A stretch of 64,000 nucleotides of DNA from Pomphorhynchus laevis (taxonomy: Eukaryota > Acanthocephala > Palaeacanthocephala > Echinorhynchida > Pomphorhynchidae), in contig WNNJ02000797.1 of NCBI GenBank assembly GCA_012934845.2, forward strand, positions 1 through 64,000. The letters are read 5' to 3'. Position numbers and translations under genes: made by a program. Positions 33,187-44,110 of this stretch are shown in pieces; position 1 is the first letter of the stretch, and each line of letters opens with the position of its first letter. A model generated the notes under the pieces. That model saw nothing but the letters and a program-made list of their open reading frames with translations. It searched no databases and was not told where the DNA came from.

Positions 33187-34744
33187 TTGTAGGTAGTTTG
33201 TTTGAATTTTGTGTGTTTAAGCTGTATTTGAATTTTGTATGTTTAAGCTGTAAATATTTTTTGTAAATATTTTTTCTCTTGAGAGTGAGCTGATGTAAGC
33301 CGGCTGCTTTTTCTTGAAAATAATTTCTTCCCCTAATTGTATGTTTATTAGAAACCAATAATTTTTTAATTTTCTTATGCCAACAATTTTAAAATTTCTT
33401 CTAACATAAAATGAGAATCTTCTTCAGATTTTTTTTTGATTTTATTGTGACCGGTTTGGCATGGGAATTTGTTGTTAAACAAGCTTAGTTTTAACATATT
33501 TGCAGATAAAAGATTGCACACAGAAGTATGTCAACATGATCTCAGTCAAAGCAAGGGATAACTTTTGGATGCTGACGTTTAACGTTCAGGCATAGAATGG
33601 CAGTAGCACACATTGTCGAGAATTCCTAACTCCATATTCATATAGTTGTCAATTCAAGTTTAGATTAACGTCACATGTTCCCCTGGGTCTTACGATGGAA
33701 CAAAATATTAACATAGTTATTGCTACAGACTTATCTTAATTTCCGAGTTTAAACGGTGTGCATCACAAGACTCGATAAATCCTATGAACTTGCCTAATCG
33801 ATTATAGCAGCAAATCGGATTCTAGCAATAGTCACTTGGACAATGACTTCTCAACGAGACGAGCTAGCTTAAATAATTTCTTTATTTGTAAGTTTAAATG
33901 CTGCGTGGTCATATCAGGCACAGAGAAAGACTACCTAGGTAGGCTACAGTGAACCGTCGCTTAAATGCCATACTAGTTCCCAATGTCCGAGCTTACCACA
34001 TCACGACCATTTGAATATTTGGCCTAGCATTTCAATCGCGGATGCATTCCATTTCAAAAAAACCAACATTTGTTTGATGATACGAAGGTCAGTGACGAAT
34101 CAGATTGGGATAAACCATCATAGGCTGAAAGGTCAAAATATTGCGATGGTACCTCGTCGTGTTCTAATATATTGGGTTTGGTTGGATTACACTTCAAATC
34201 AACAACGAACGTTTCATAAGGGGGTTTGTGCTGGGTATAATTTTGCTGAGCAGACTCAAATTATTTTGCAAGATTAACCGCTTTAGTTATAGTCAACGTT
34301 TGATAATCGAGCAAACAGGTCTAGTCGATACTCTTAAGCTGTAACACCCCTACAATCACAATATAGGCTCAGACGGTGTAATTGTGAACGTATTCATACT
34401 GATTCAGTGTTTTGCTGTGGTCTCGAAGTAAGATAAAATCGAGCAAATATCGTATTTTGCTATTTTATGCATAGCTCGTTCAAAACAGCAATTACAGTGT
34501 CAAAATCACCCAAATCAGATATATATTTTCGTAAACTAATGCGCTGGCGTACTTGATATGGCAACTGAACTTGTCTGGAACATTCGAACCGCACGACACA
34601 ATGCAATTTTCGAACGTTTTTTAATGCTTATTTTCGAACGTCTTTTTCCAATAAAGAACCTTTAATTCTATTCTTCCTCGAAATTTTAAGGTTCACTCTA
34701 TCAATCCTCACTAGTTCTCCTCTTATTTTTACTACTTCTGCCAT
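33187..34744. other. leader remnants and unannotated sequence
   Basis: The part next to 33,187 should be the 5' leader of the minus-strand LINE. It contains a 22-24 bp direct repeat (TTTGAATTTTGTRTGTTTAAGC, near 33,200-33,250) but no tandem array. The rest to 34,744 shows no coding or RNA feature I can support. Confidence 0.5.
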
Positions 34745-35790
34745 ACATTATCTTATGTCTATCTCCAACTATCTTTACTCTCTTCGTGTGGCTCTTAATC
34801 CTGAAAAGTCCAAAATCATGTGGTTCATCCATAATCACCTCGACATAATTCCATCCATTTTATTTGTTAATTCAATCATTTCCCCAATTGTTGGCAATAT
34901 GATTTTCTTAGGTTTTCACTTCGACAATTTCCTTTCCATCAAACCTTTTGTTCATGACAAAGTTCGCGTTTCTTTTTTATTTCTTCGTGACCTCCGTCGC
35001 ATTCGTAGGCTGATCGACTTCCGCTCTTGTTTCGTTCTTATATCGTCTCTCCTATTTCCCAAATCGATAATTGCCTTAGCTTATTTGCCAACTCTTCCAA
35101 TTCTTCGATTTTACCTCTCCAACGTATTATAAACTCTTCTCGTACCCTCTTGCGTTTTCGCCACTTCAACCATATATATCATAAACTTTCCCTCCTATCT
35201 TGGACCGCAGTTAACGAATCTTTGTGCTGAATTTTGTTTGCGTATTGTTACCTTTCGTCTTCAATTTTGTCACTCAACATCCTACTTACACTTTGCTTAT
35301 CTTGATGATTTGCGTTCTACCCTAGTGCTTCTATGATCAAGTAAATATTTACTTCTTTACGTCCCTCCACACTCACTCAACTATGGCATCCCCTCTTTTA
35401 TCGTCGCTGATTCACTCGCCTAGAATTCTTTGCCAGAATACAATCGTTCTTCCTCGTCGCTTCGACTCTACAAACAAGGTATACGTTCCTGCATTATGGC
35501 TCCTCCACAATAAATCAAAAAATGCATTCCCTCAACATCTTATCCAACTCACAATTCTTCATACCTCTTTTAGGAAACCACTCAACATTTTTTGTTTTCC
35601 TCCGACGCGTTGCCACATTCCATCCATATCCCTTATCTTCAATATACGCTTCAATTTCATCAACATTTTAATTTTACATTCAATGTTTTGTTTTCTTATT
35701 TGTTTATTCTTTTTCTTCTACGTGTGCTTGTAAGCGCACATAGGAGTGCATTTGCCACTTTAAAAAATAAATAAAAATAAACAAATGCTT
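34745..35790 (+). pseudogene. L2-like LINE, 3' end
   Basis: 5'-truncated copy beginning in the RT thumb (ISNYLYSLRVALNPEKSKIMWF, FLGFHFDNFLSIKPF, RRIRRLIDFRS). The frame is lost after 35,130, with only scattered family matches to the 3' UTR. The hairpin region (about 35,727-35,755, GTAAGCGCAC...GTGC then ATTTGCCAC) and an A-rich tail close it. Older than the neighbouring L2-like copies. Confidence 0.78.
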
Positions 35791-35994
35791 GGATTCTTTG
35801 TCTGACTCCACTGAATAAGGGTGTCAATCCTTTTTCCAGACAGAACTCAAGTTGAGTAAACAAATCATAGGTAGCAATTTATTACAACGAAGAATAATGT
35901 TTATCACACTGAGTATCAACTTCTGAGAGCAGATAGTGTATCTGGTCGTTGTGGTGGGGTGCTGCTGTTTGTGTTAAATAAACCTCATCAATTA

Positions 35995-36033
35995 CGAAAG
36001 TTACTGAATTATGCGATGATTCAGTAACTTTCG
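35995..36033. repeat. snap-back palindrome at LINE 5' junction
   Basis: CGAAAGTTACTGAAT (35,995-36,009) and its exact complement (36,019-36,033) flank a 9-nt loop. L2-like sequence starts right after it. The same layout, a 13-bp arm with a 9-nt loop, stands at the 5' junction of the L2-like insertion at 45,338. Confidence 0.7.
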
Positions 36034-38612
36034 ACACCCACCTTTCCCCACGACACCGACCTTCTCCTGTCTTGTTTCTCAATAACCTACATCCATCAAT
36101 CAAAATAATCTCCACCAACCTCTACGATCTCACCACTCATAATCTTTCCTCACATCGCTTGCCACCCTCTTTATTATCATTTTCCTCTATGTCTCCCGCC
36201 GTCAAACCAACTCCCTCCAAATCCTCAACTGCCAGCTCTCCTATCGTGATCTCACCCACTCACATTACTCGTCTTCCTTTCGGAAATGCTTTCCTTCTCG
36301 CGATCGTTGCGTAATCGTCACTAATATTACTCCTTTCACCTCCTCATCTCCACAAGCACGTCTCGACCATGATGTTTTCGCTTTCAGATCCATAATCTCG
36401 TCTCTTGTTCCTGCGGATAACCCATCCTTTTTCAACGACATCTCTCCTGTCGCATTCATCCGCCTAAACACATCTCAATTTAAACCTTCTCAGCCCCCTT
36501 TCCTGAAAATTGTTTTCAAGCATCACTCTCACGCGTCATCTGTCCTCTCCCAACAATTTAAACTCATGTCCTCTTCAAACACTCGCATTTTTTCCCGATC
36601 GCACCCTTTCCGAAATCGTTCAATCCTCTTCTGCACGCGTCGAAAAACGCCGTTGTGAGGAAAATGGCGAAACATCCCTGTCCATCCGAAACAGCGACGA
36701 AAATTTTTAAGTTGTCCACACACACCAAAATAAGATGGCGCTCCATCTTCTCTCTGGACTTTCTCCGCAGACCACTTTCACCACCACACACGGTTTTCGC
36801 TTCGGCCTCCTCAATACTAAATCTATTCTCCATAAATCAAATCTTATCTTCAACCTATTCACTATACAATCCATCGATCTCTTCATCACCGAATCCTAGC
36901 ACTCCGATTCCGAAGACATCTCAATTGGCCGTTTGCTCTCTGTAGGTCGCTCACTAGTTGAATCCGCCGGTCCCCTCAGTTCATCATTTTCTAAATTCTC
37001 TAATAATGCCGGCATTGTCGCATTTGCCCGTCACTCTGCGTCTCTTCGCAAAATCATCCCCCATTTTAGTTCGGGCTCTTTTGAATTGTTCACTTGTCGT
37101 TTTAGCCCGATCACTCTGAATCTCACCAGTTTATGCCGTTCTGGTTCATAAGCTCTCACATCCTTATTTTTTATCGAACTCGTCGACCTCCTTCGTCATT
37201 GTTATTTGTCCTCAATCCCTTCATTCGTTCTAGGCGACTTCAACATCCGCCTAGACCGCCCATCTTCCACCGATTCCATCCGGTTCATCAGCATTCTATT
37301 CCACTTTAATTACAAACTCATCTCCACTGCCCCCACACATATTCTTGGCGGTTCACTCGACATCATAACTGATCCCGATCGTTTTGATGTCTAAATCTCA
37401 CTGCACATTTCCGATCCTTGTCTATCCGATCATTTCTCGTCACCCTTGATCCCACTTCCAACCACTCCTTCACACACCTACAATCCAACGTCGCTCTTGG
37501 AGAAATCTCGACATCCCCCTTCTCCAATCTGACTTACTCAAATAGTCTCTATCTTCTCCCACAATAACATCTTCCTCTCCTCACGATCTCGCCTTTCTCT
37601 TCGACTCTGAAATCAAATAAACACTCAATCATCTTCTGCCCATCAAGCCTCACCCACACCGTCGCTTGCACCGTGCCCCATGGTTTGACATCTAATGCCT
37701 ACTCTCAAATCGTCGACTGCATCATGCTTTTCGAGTCCATCACCGCTCTCTCAGACGGAATATCCGCTCGCTCACTCCGACTCTTCGTGATTCCTATCTT
37801 GCTCTTCGCCGGTCTCATCTACACCTACTACGTACCAAATTCAACTCCTTCTGGCAGCATAAAATCAACACTTCGTTAAACTCTAAGTATCTCCTACATA
37901 CTTTTAACTCAATCCTTGCTCGCTCCTCTTTGTCTTGCAACATCAATCCCCATGATTATTCGTCATTTCTTAAGGCCAAAGTATTCACGTTTCTCTCTCA
38001 CAAACCCATCTTAATTCCATCTCACTACTCCTCTCCTTGCCTCATCATCTCAAAATTCTTTCATTTTCTTCCTGTCTCACCTACCGAAGTATCGTCTGTC
38101 CTCATGTCCTTGCCCAACAAAACTTCACCTGCCGATCCCCTGCCTACCCCCATACTTAAATCCATATGCTCATCGATATCCCCTTTCCTCACCACCTTGT
38201 TTAACTTGTCCATCCGTAGTCGTATCTTCCCTTCACACTGGAAATCTGCCATCGTTCGTCCCCTCCTTAAGAAACAATCGCTCGACCCTCACTTCCTTCT
38301 AGTTATCGCCCGATTTCACTCCCATCTACTCTTTCCAGACTCTTCGAGCGCCTTAGCTTAATACAGATCAACGTGTATCTCTCTTCATCCAATCTGCACC
38401 CTCCTCCTTTCCAATCCGCTTTTCGCTTTAATCACTCCACAGAAATCGCTTGTATAGATGTTTACAACGACCTACTCATTTCTCGTGACAAGGCTCTATA
38501 TAGTGTTCTCATCTCCCTCAACCTCTCCTTCGCATTCGACATCGTCGATCACTCCATGCTCCTTTCTCGCCTTCGTTATGATTACAGCTTTTCTTCCTCC
38601 TCCGTAGCATGG
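36034..38612 (+). pseudogene. L2-like LINE, ORF1-endonuclease-RT (left part)
   Basis: ORF1 C-terminal half (about 36,100-36,715: SRDRCVI, FFNDISPVAFIRLNTS, EKRRCEENGETSLSIR), endonuclease (36,720-37,650; LGDFNIRLDRPSSTDS intact at about 37,230; a VSLHISDPCLSDHFS-type block follows in another frame), connector and RT fingers (37,660-38,612; FPSHWKSAIVRPLLKKQSLD, PFQSAFRFNHSTEIAC, LISLNLSFAFDIVDHSMLL). Several shifts. It is cut at GTAGCATGG (38,604-38,612) by a later full-length L2-like insertion, and its continuation is at 43,318-43,405. Confidence 0.83.
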
Positions 38613-38660
38613 CGTAAAAAAACCTTAAAAAAAGTTAGAGATCTAATATACATACAATTA

Positions 38661-38994
38661 TTCCTGTCAGTGCCAGATTATTCCTGTCAGTTCCAGATTA
38701 TTCCTGTCAGTTCCAGATTATTCCTGTCAGTTCCAGATTATTCCTGTCAGTTCCAGATTATTCCTGTCAGTTCCAGATTATTCCTGTCAGTTCCAGATTA
38801 TTCCTGTCAGTTCCAGATTATTCCTGTCAGTTCCAGATTATTCCTGTCAGTTCCAGATTATTCCTGTCAGTTCCAGATTATTCCTGTCAGTTCCAGATTA
38901 TTCCTGTCAGTTTCAGATTATTCCTGTCAATTCCAGATTATTCCTGTCAGTTCCAGATTATTCCTGTCAGTTCCAGATTATTCCTGTCAGTTCC
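38661..38994 (+). repeat. 20-bp tandem array, 17 units, LINE leader
   Basis: Seventeen copies of the unit TTCCTGTCAGTTCCAGATTA with only three or four single-base variants. It is followed at once by CGCTCGCTACGCTCGCG and GATTGAGCTCAATC (38,995-39,025), both palindromic, and then by the ORF1 start at 39,040. Tandem leader units commonly act as promoter or enhancer modules in LINEs; this role is inferred. The reading frame through the array is a by-product. Confidence 0.92.
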
Positions 38995-39039
38995 GCTCGC
39001 TACGCTCGCGGATTGAGCTCAATCTATCGATAAAAGGTC

Positions 39040-40329
39040 ATGCCTAAAAAGCGCGATCTCAGATCCCTGTTCCTGATCAAGAATCTTCCACATCGGAATG
39101 CAATGATGGTTATACCAGCTTTGAAGTTGGATGCGATTCCAAAGATTGTGATGTATGGACACTTGTTCGTGTTAAAATATCCGGCCACTCGGTGTATAAA
39201 CGTAAACATTTCACATGCGGTTTTTGTACATCAGTACGACTACTACAGTTATCCTGCTCCTCTACTCTTGTATCACACACGACCACTCAGACCAATGATG
39301 TTGTAGATGTTTCCCTTTCATCAACACCTGACTTCGCATCTTATAATCCCATTATTGAACCTACTCTCTCACACACTCCTCGTTCAACTACGTACAAAAC
39401 TTCCATTAATCTTTCTCATTATAACAATGCTAACGGTAATGCTTTTCATCTCGTACCTCCTCTTTCCTATTCCTCCCCCAATCTAAATAAATCTCAAACT
39501 TCTTTATTCTCTTCACGTACTTCTTACTCGACCTCCTCCGTATCACTTCTCAATAATTTACATCCTTCCATCAAAATCATTTCCAGTAACATTTCCGATC
39601 AAGTGATTCAACACTTTATTCCTGTCACTCATGCCCCAACCTATCTTAATTCTCCTTACTCTACCTCCCACGTAACACTTCCAAATAATTTACATCCTTC
39701 ATTAAAAATCATATCCAGTCACATCTCTGATTAACCGATTCAACACCCCGCTCCGGTCACACTTGCTCCAACCAATATTAATTCTCTATCAAGCACCCCT
39801 GTCATTTCCACTTCTATCTGCTCATCTGCTTCGACTCCTAGCAGCTCTGTCCGTCCACCACTTCCACGAAACCGTTTTCCTTCGCGCGATCGCTGTATAA
39901 TCATATTAAACTTAAAGCTTTCCGAATCTGCTTCTCCACAATCTCGCCTCGATGATGATGTATCTGCTTTCAGGTCTATCCTAGCAACCATTCTTCCTGA
40001 TGATAACCCATCCCTCTTCAATAATATCGATCCTGTATCCTTTATTCGTTTAAACAAATCCACTAAATCCAATCATCTCAGTCCTCTTCTCTTAAAAATC
40101 GTTTTCCGACATAGTTCACATGCCTCTTCTGTACTATCCCAACGTTTTAAACTTCTTACCACTTCATCTACTTGCCGTATCTTTCCAGACCGCTCCCCGT
40201 CTGATATTTCCCAGCTCAATTTAGCTCGCATTGAGAAACATCGACGTGAAACAAACGGCGAGTCATCCTTATCTATACGTCAAATCAACGGAAATTTTCA
40301 CGTTGTACACACAAGGCCAAAAATTTGAT
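39040..40329 (+). pseudogene. L2-like LINE ORF1
   Basis: ATG 39,040 (MPKKRDLRS) is followed by a frameshift in or near the A-run at 39,046, because the zinc motif (CNDGYTSFEVGCDSKDCDVW, then FTCGFC; about 39,098-39,230) lies in another frame. The Ser/Thr-rich middle contains a repeat of about 35 residues (NNLHPSIKIISSNISD and NNLHPSLKIISSHISD). One in-frame TAA lies at 39,732-39,734. The C-terminal RNA-binding part continues in frame (SRDRCIIILNLKLSES, PVSFIRLNKSTKS, IFPDRSPSDISQL, RRETNGESSLSIRQ) to 40,329. Only two defects, so it is a young copy. Confidence 0.83.
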
Positions 40330-41215
40330 GGCGTCCCATCTTTCCCCCTTGTCTTCTTCGCTAGTCAATCTCGCTCCTAAGCATACTTTTCGTCTTAGTC
40401 TATTCAACACTCTCTCCATTCTTCATAAAGCTGATATGCTTCTCGATATCTTCGATCAATTATCTATCTATCTATCAATATTCTCTGCATTACCGAATCC
40501 TGGCACTCTGACTCCGACGATCTTGCTATTCGTCGTCTATGTCGCTCTGGTTGTTCTCTAGTTGAATCAGCTCGTCAAATTGCATCTCATACATCTACTG
40601 CTTCTAACCATGGCGGTATTGTTGCCATTGCTCGTCACCCAATGTCTCTACGTAAAATTAACGTTAACATCCGTTACACTTCGTTCGAATTACTCATATG
40701 CAGATTATCAACTACTTTCCATCTGGAACTTGTGATTGTATACCGTCCAGGTTCAGTTGCCTCATCACTTATCTTCTTTAACGACCTTGCAGATCTTATG
40801 TCACATTGTTCATTGTCTTATACTCCTTTTGTTCTCGGTAGCTTTAACATTCGTCTTGATCGCCCGGCTGACTCTAACTCTATCACTTTAACTAATCTTT
40901 TTTTCCTGATTTTAACTATAAATTACTTTCAACAAGCCCAACTCATTTTCTCGGCGATACTCTCGACATCATTGCTGTTCCAAACTGCTTCAATGACTAT
41001 ACCTCCTTGTCAATTAATGATCCTGGTTTGTCTGATCATTTCCTTGTCACTGTTACTCTTACTCGTCCCCATCCTCCTTCTCCGCCTCCACCATTATCCA
41101 CACCAAGTCGACCCTGGAAACTTCTCGATATCCCTATTCTCTGCAAAGCCTTACTCAATTCTTCACTCTTTTCACTTCCTCTTAACTATCTCTCCCGATA
41201 ATCTCTGCATTCTGT
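40330..41215 (+). pseudogene. L2-like LINE endonuclease, catalytic loop changed
   Basis: AP-endonuclease-like domain: FRLSLFNTLSILHKADMLLD, an ITES-type glutamate block in another frame (near 40,490), HGGIVAIARHPMSLRKI, LVIVYRPGS, then FVLGSFNIRLDRP (about 40,830-40,865) and NDPGLSDHFLVTVTL (about 41,015). The GDFN loop seen in the sister copies (37,230; 17,860) reads GSFN here, replacing the metal-site aspartate. At least two frameshifts also occur (about 40,480-40,560 and 40,900-41,010). The element could not nick DNA by itself. Confidence 0.8.
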
Positions 41216-42997
41216 TTGATTCTGAACTTACGTCGATCCTCAATAACCTTCTACCAGGTCGACTTCGACGTTCCCAGCGCTTGCGCCATGCTCCATTGGT
41301 TCGATTCTGACTGTAGTCTTTCTAAGCGTCGACTCCGTCACTCTTTTCGTATGTATAAACGCTTTCTTAAACGTTCTCCAAACTCACTCCCTCCAAATCT
41401 TCGTGATTCCTACTTTTCTCAAGGCCGTTCACATCTCATTCTTATACGTACTAAACGTACTCTATTTTGGCGAAATCAACTCGAGTCATCTTCCAACTCT
41501 AAATCTCATTGGAAAATCTTAAACTCAATTCTTTCACGATCATCTACCCCTTGTAATATAAATCCTGATGAATTTTCTTCTTATCTAAAAACTAAGCTAT
41601 CTAATTTACTTTCTCTACTACCCGTAGCCCCCTTGTACCCACTCTTCTCTTTAAATACTTCCCTCCCAGAACTATTTTACCTTCTTCCCGTTTCGTCTGA
41701 TGAAGTTTCTTCGGTTCTGCTGTCATTACCTAATAAAACCTCTCCTTCTGACCCAATTTCCACTCACTTGCTTAAAAATATCTGCTCCTTTATCTTACCC
41801 TTCCTAACCACATTGTTCAACTCGTCCATCCGTAGCCGTACATTTCCTTTCATCTGGAAATGCGCCACTGTTCGTCCTCTCATCAAAAAGCAATCTCTCG
41901 ACTCTTCACTACCATCTTCGTACCGTCCTATTTCACTTCTCCCAACTCTCTCTAAACTCCTTGAGCGTCTCGTTCTTAAGCAAGTTAATATATATCTCTT
42001 TTCCTCTAACTTATTTCCTCCCTTCCAAGCCGCTTTTCGCTCTAATTACTCTACCGAAATTGCATGTCGTAAAGTATATAACGACTTACTCATGTCTCGC
42101 GATCATAAATTATGTAGTGTCATAGTTTCTCTTGATCTATCGTCTGCTTTTGACATCGTCGATCACTCGATTCTTCTCCATCGCCTTCGTGATGATTATG
42201 GCTTCTCTTTACCCACTGTATCATGGTTTTCTTCATATCTATCTAACCGTACATTTCGGGTCTATTCTAACTTTTCTCTCTCACATCCTTCGTCCATTCT
42301 GTCCGGTGTTCCACAAGGCTCCGTATTAGGCCCTATGCTTTTCTCTCTTCTTCTCGGTGATTTGTCTTTGATTTCTCATAAATTTAACTTCCATGTTATG
42401 CAATATGCTGATGACATTCTCATCTATGCTCATGCACCTGTTTATCGTATTCACGATCTTAGTGTTTCTGCTTCCGACTGTCTTGTCTCAATTTCCAATC
42501 ATCTTTCTTCCCTTCGCCTTTCTCTAAATCCTGATAAATCCAAAATTATGTGGATCCTACCTCAACGCCTCGGCTTCGAACCTCTATCCGTATCATTAAA
42601 TTCTACAATTCTTTCTATCGTTGATAATCTCGTTTTCCTAGGCTTCCATTTTGACAACCGACTTTCACTTAAACATTTCGTTAGAGATAAAGTACGCTCA
42701 TCTACCTTGATACTCCGCAACCTCCGTCAAGTTCGTAGATTGATCGATTTCCCTTCTTGTATGACTCTAATATCTTCTCTCTTTTTTTCTAGACTCGATT
42801 ATTGTCTTAGTCTATTTTCCAACTCACCTAAATCTACTCTTCTTCCCCTACAATGCATCATTAACGCATCCGTCCGAATTCTCTTCCGTCTTCGTCGTTT
42901 TGATCATACATCTCACCATCTTGTTTCTCTCGATTTGCCTACAATTTATTGTCGTGTTCAAATTCGTCTTCTTATCGTTGCTTTTTCCGCCTTGTAA
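41216..42997 (+). CDS. L2-like LINE reverse transcriptase (intact frame)
   Basis: 593 codons without interruption. The connector is MLHWFDSDCSLSKRRLRHSF. The fingers are FIWKCATVRPLIKKQSLDS and YRPISLLPTLSKLLERLV. Then come PPFQAAFRSNYSTEIAC, motif A VSLDLSSAFDIVDHSILL, motif B SGVPQGSVLGPMLFSLLL, motif C MQYADDILIYAHAP, NPDKSKIMWIL, FLGFHFDNRLSLKHF and the thumb to the C-terminus near 42,985, where a shift alters the last residues (TFRLVTFHTP-type sequence continues in the next frame). This is the longest undamaged coding stretch among the L2-like copies. The 3' UTR runs to 43,317. The L2-clade assignment rests on the AFDIVDH and SGVPQGSVLGP style; a Crack- or Daphne-like relative is possible. 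Confidence 0.87.
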   Translation: MILNLRRSSITFYQVDFDVPSACAMLHWFDSDCSLSKRRLRHSFRMYKRFLKRSPNSLPPNLRDSYFSQGRSHLILIRTKRTLFWRNQLESSSNSKSHWKILNSILSRSSTPCNINPDEFSSYLKTKLSNLLSLLPVAPLYPLFSLNTSLPELFYLLPVSSDEVSSVLLSLPNKTSPSDPISTHLLKNICSFILPFLTTLFNSSIRSRTFPFIWKCATVRPLIKKQSLDSSLPSSYRPISLLPTLSKLLERLVLKQVNIYLFSSNLFPPFQAAFRSNYSTEIACRKVYNDLLMSRDHKLCSVIVSLDLSSAFDIVDHSILLHRLRDDYGFSLPTVSWFSSYLSNRTFRVYSNFSLSHPSSILSGVPQGSVLGPMLFSLLLGDLSLISHKFNFHVMQYADDILIYAHAPVYRIHDLSVSASDCLVSISNHLSSLRLSLNPDKSKIMWILPQRLGFEPLSVSLNSTILSIVDNLVFLGFHFDNRLSLKHFVRDKVRSSTLILRNLRQVRRLIDFPSCMTLISSLFFSRLDYCLSLFSNSPKSTLLPLQCIINASVRILFRLRRFDHTSHHLVSLDLPTIYCRVQIRLLIVAFSAL

Positions 42998-43259
42998 CTT
43001 TTCATACCCCTTCATTTCTCAATCTTCCTTTTCTTGATAATTCTCGTCCTACTGTTCCTTGCGTTCCTGTAATTCCATTCTTTTACATGCCCCAAACAAC
43101 TCTACCTCGTTTGGACTCCGCTCCTTCTTTGTGGCTGCTCCTCTATCGTGGAACCATCTGCCCATTGATATATGCCAATCAACTTCCCTGCCGTGCTTCA
43201 AACGATAAATCCGATCCCATTTAAACAATTTATCTGCTTGACTTTTTCATTTTTGTTTG

Positions 43260-43305
43260 TGGACTTGTAAGCGTACAGCTTGTACGCATTTGCCACATTA
43301 AATAA
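43260..43305 (+). other. conserved 3'-UTR hairpin of L2-like family
   Basis: GTAA then GCGTAC-AGCTT-GTACGC, then ATTTGCCAC and TTAAA. The same place in the copy at 45,338-47,573 reads GCGTGC-GCTG-GCACGC (47,532-47,550), so the stem is kept by paired changes. Further copies are at about 18,800-18,835, 27,790-27,825 (minus) and 35,727-35,755. L2-clade LINEs are known to use a 3' stem-loop for RT recognition. Confidence 0.7.
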
Positions 43306-43317
43306 ATTTGTATTATT

Positions 43318-43405
43318 ATGGCTTACCTCATATCTATCCGACCGTTCCTACGGCGTCTTTTGTAATTCATCGTCCTCTCCTCCCATCTCTATTTTCTGCG
43401 AGATC
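43318..43405 (+). pseudogene. L2-like LINE, continuation after nested insertion
   Basis: ATGGCTTACCTCATATC onward matches the RT segment that should follow 38,612 (WFASYLSDRS, then PPISIFCEIP in shifted frames). It ends at about 43,405, so the outer copy is also 3'-truncated or deleted. Confidence 0.8.
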
Positions 43406-44110
43406 CCAAATGTTTAGTACCAGGTCCTTAAATGTTCAATTAATGAAGTCCGGGGTATAATGCCCAAGTTCGAGGTATGATCGAAAATTAAACCTCGTTT
43501 TTGGAAAGCCCAAAATTCAACAGTGGTTAAATCGAATCAATGAACGGAGCATATTTCGGTTGACTTCAAAGGTCTTTTTCATATATTTGATTTACCTAGA
43601 CATTTTCACGGCTATAGATGAATAATCGTTTCCCGTGGATATGACTATACAAAGACACTAGTACAACGACTGATAATGTGTATCTGAGTGGGCTCTCAGC
43701 TAATTGAGGTTTCATTAAGTATACATTCTGATAAAGCAGCCATTTTCTTGTCCCGAGACGCTCACAGTTATATCAGCCTAAATAATGTTATTTTTCCTTG
43801 TGGCAACGATCAATGTGAGAAATTCAAATGGGACTATGTTTAATGTCAAATCTATGTTGGATTGACATTGGTTTGATCACTTTCATTCTATCGTATGAAA
43901 GTGATTACCTTTCGCGTATTTTACAGGAGGCTTATTTTATTAAAAAGAATGACGTGATGTCTAATAATAAAGCAGATTTTATTTTAAAAATATTATTATA
44001 CGTTCAACAACATACGAGCATTAGCTTAAATAGCTGGCTCACAATTAGTTCGTAAATAAGTTAATTAGTTATTAAAAAAAGGAAATGCAACACGAAACAT
44101 TGGTTGATCC
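43406..44110. other. no gene seen
   Basis: AT-rich spacer between an L2-like remnant and the 3' tail of a minus-strand CR1-like copy. No feature I can support. Confidence 0.6.

Larger units (their letters stand above)
38613..43317 (+). mobile_element. full-length L2-like LINE, nested
   Basis: A 4.7-kb element with a leader (20-bp array at 38,661-38,994 and GC palindrome), ORF1, endonuclease, RT, 3' hairpin and a TATTATTATG tail. It splits an older L2-like copy: GTAGCATGG before it and ATGGCTTACCTC after it rejoin exactly into the family RT sequence, with up to 4 bp (ATGG) repeated at both sides. The RT is intact, but ORF1 and the endonuclease carry a few defects, so it is probably not autonomous. 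Confidence 0.88.

Noticed and set aside
35882-36118. Minus-strand 78-codon frame
   Set aside because: Covers the snap-back palindrome and the antisense of an L2-like start; no independent support.
38373-39047. Frame with repeated PDYSCQFQ through the 20-bp array
   Set aside because: By-product of the tandem array joined to an RT fragment.
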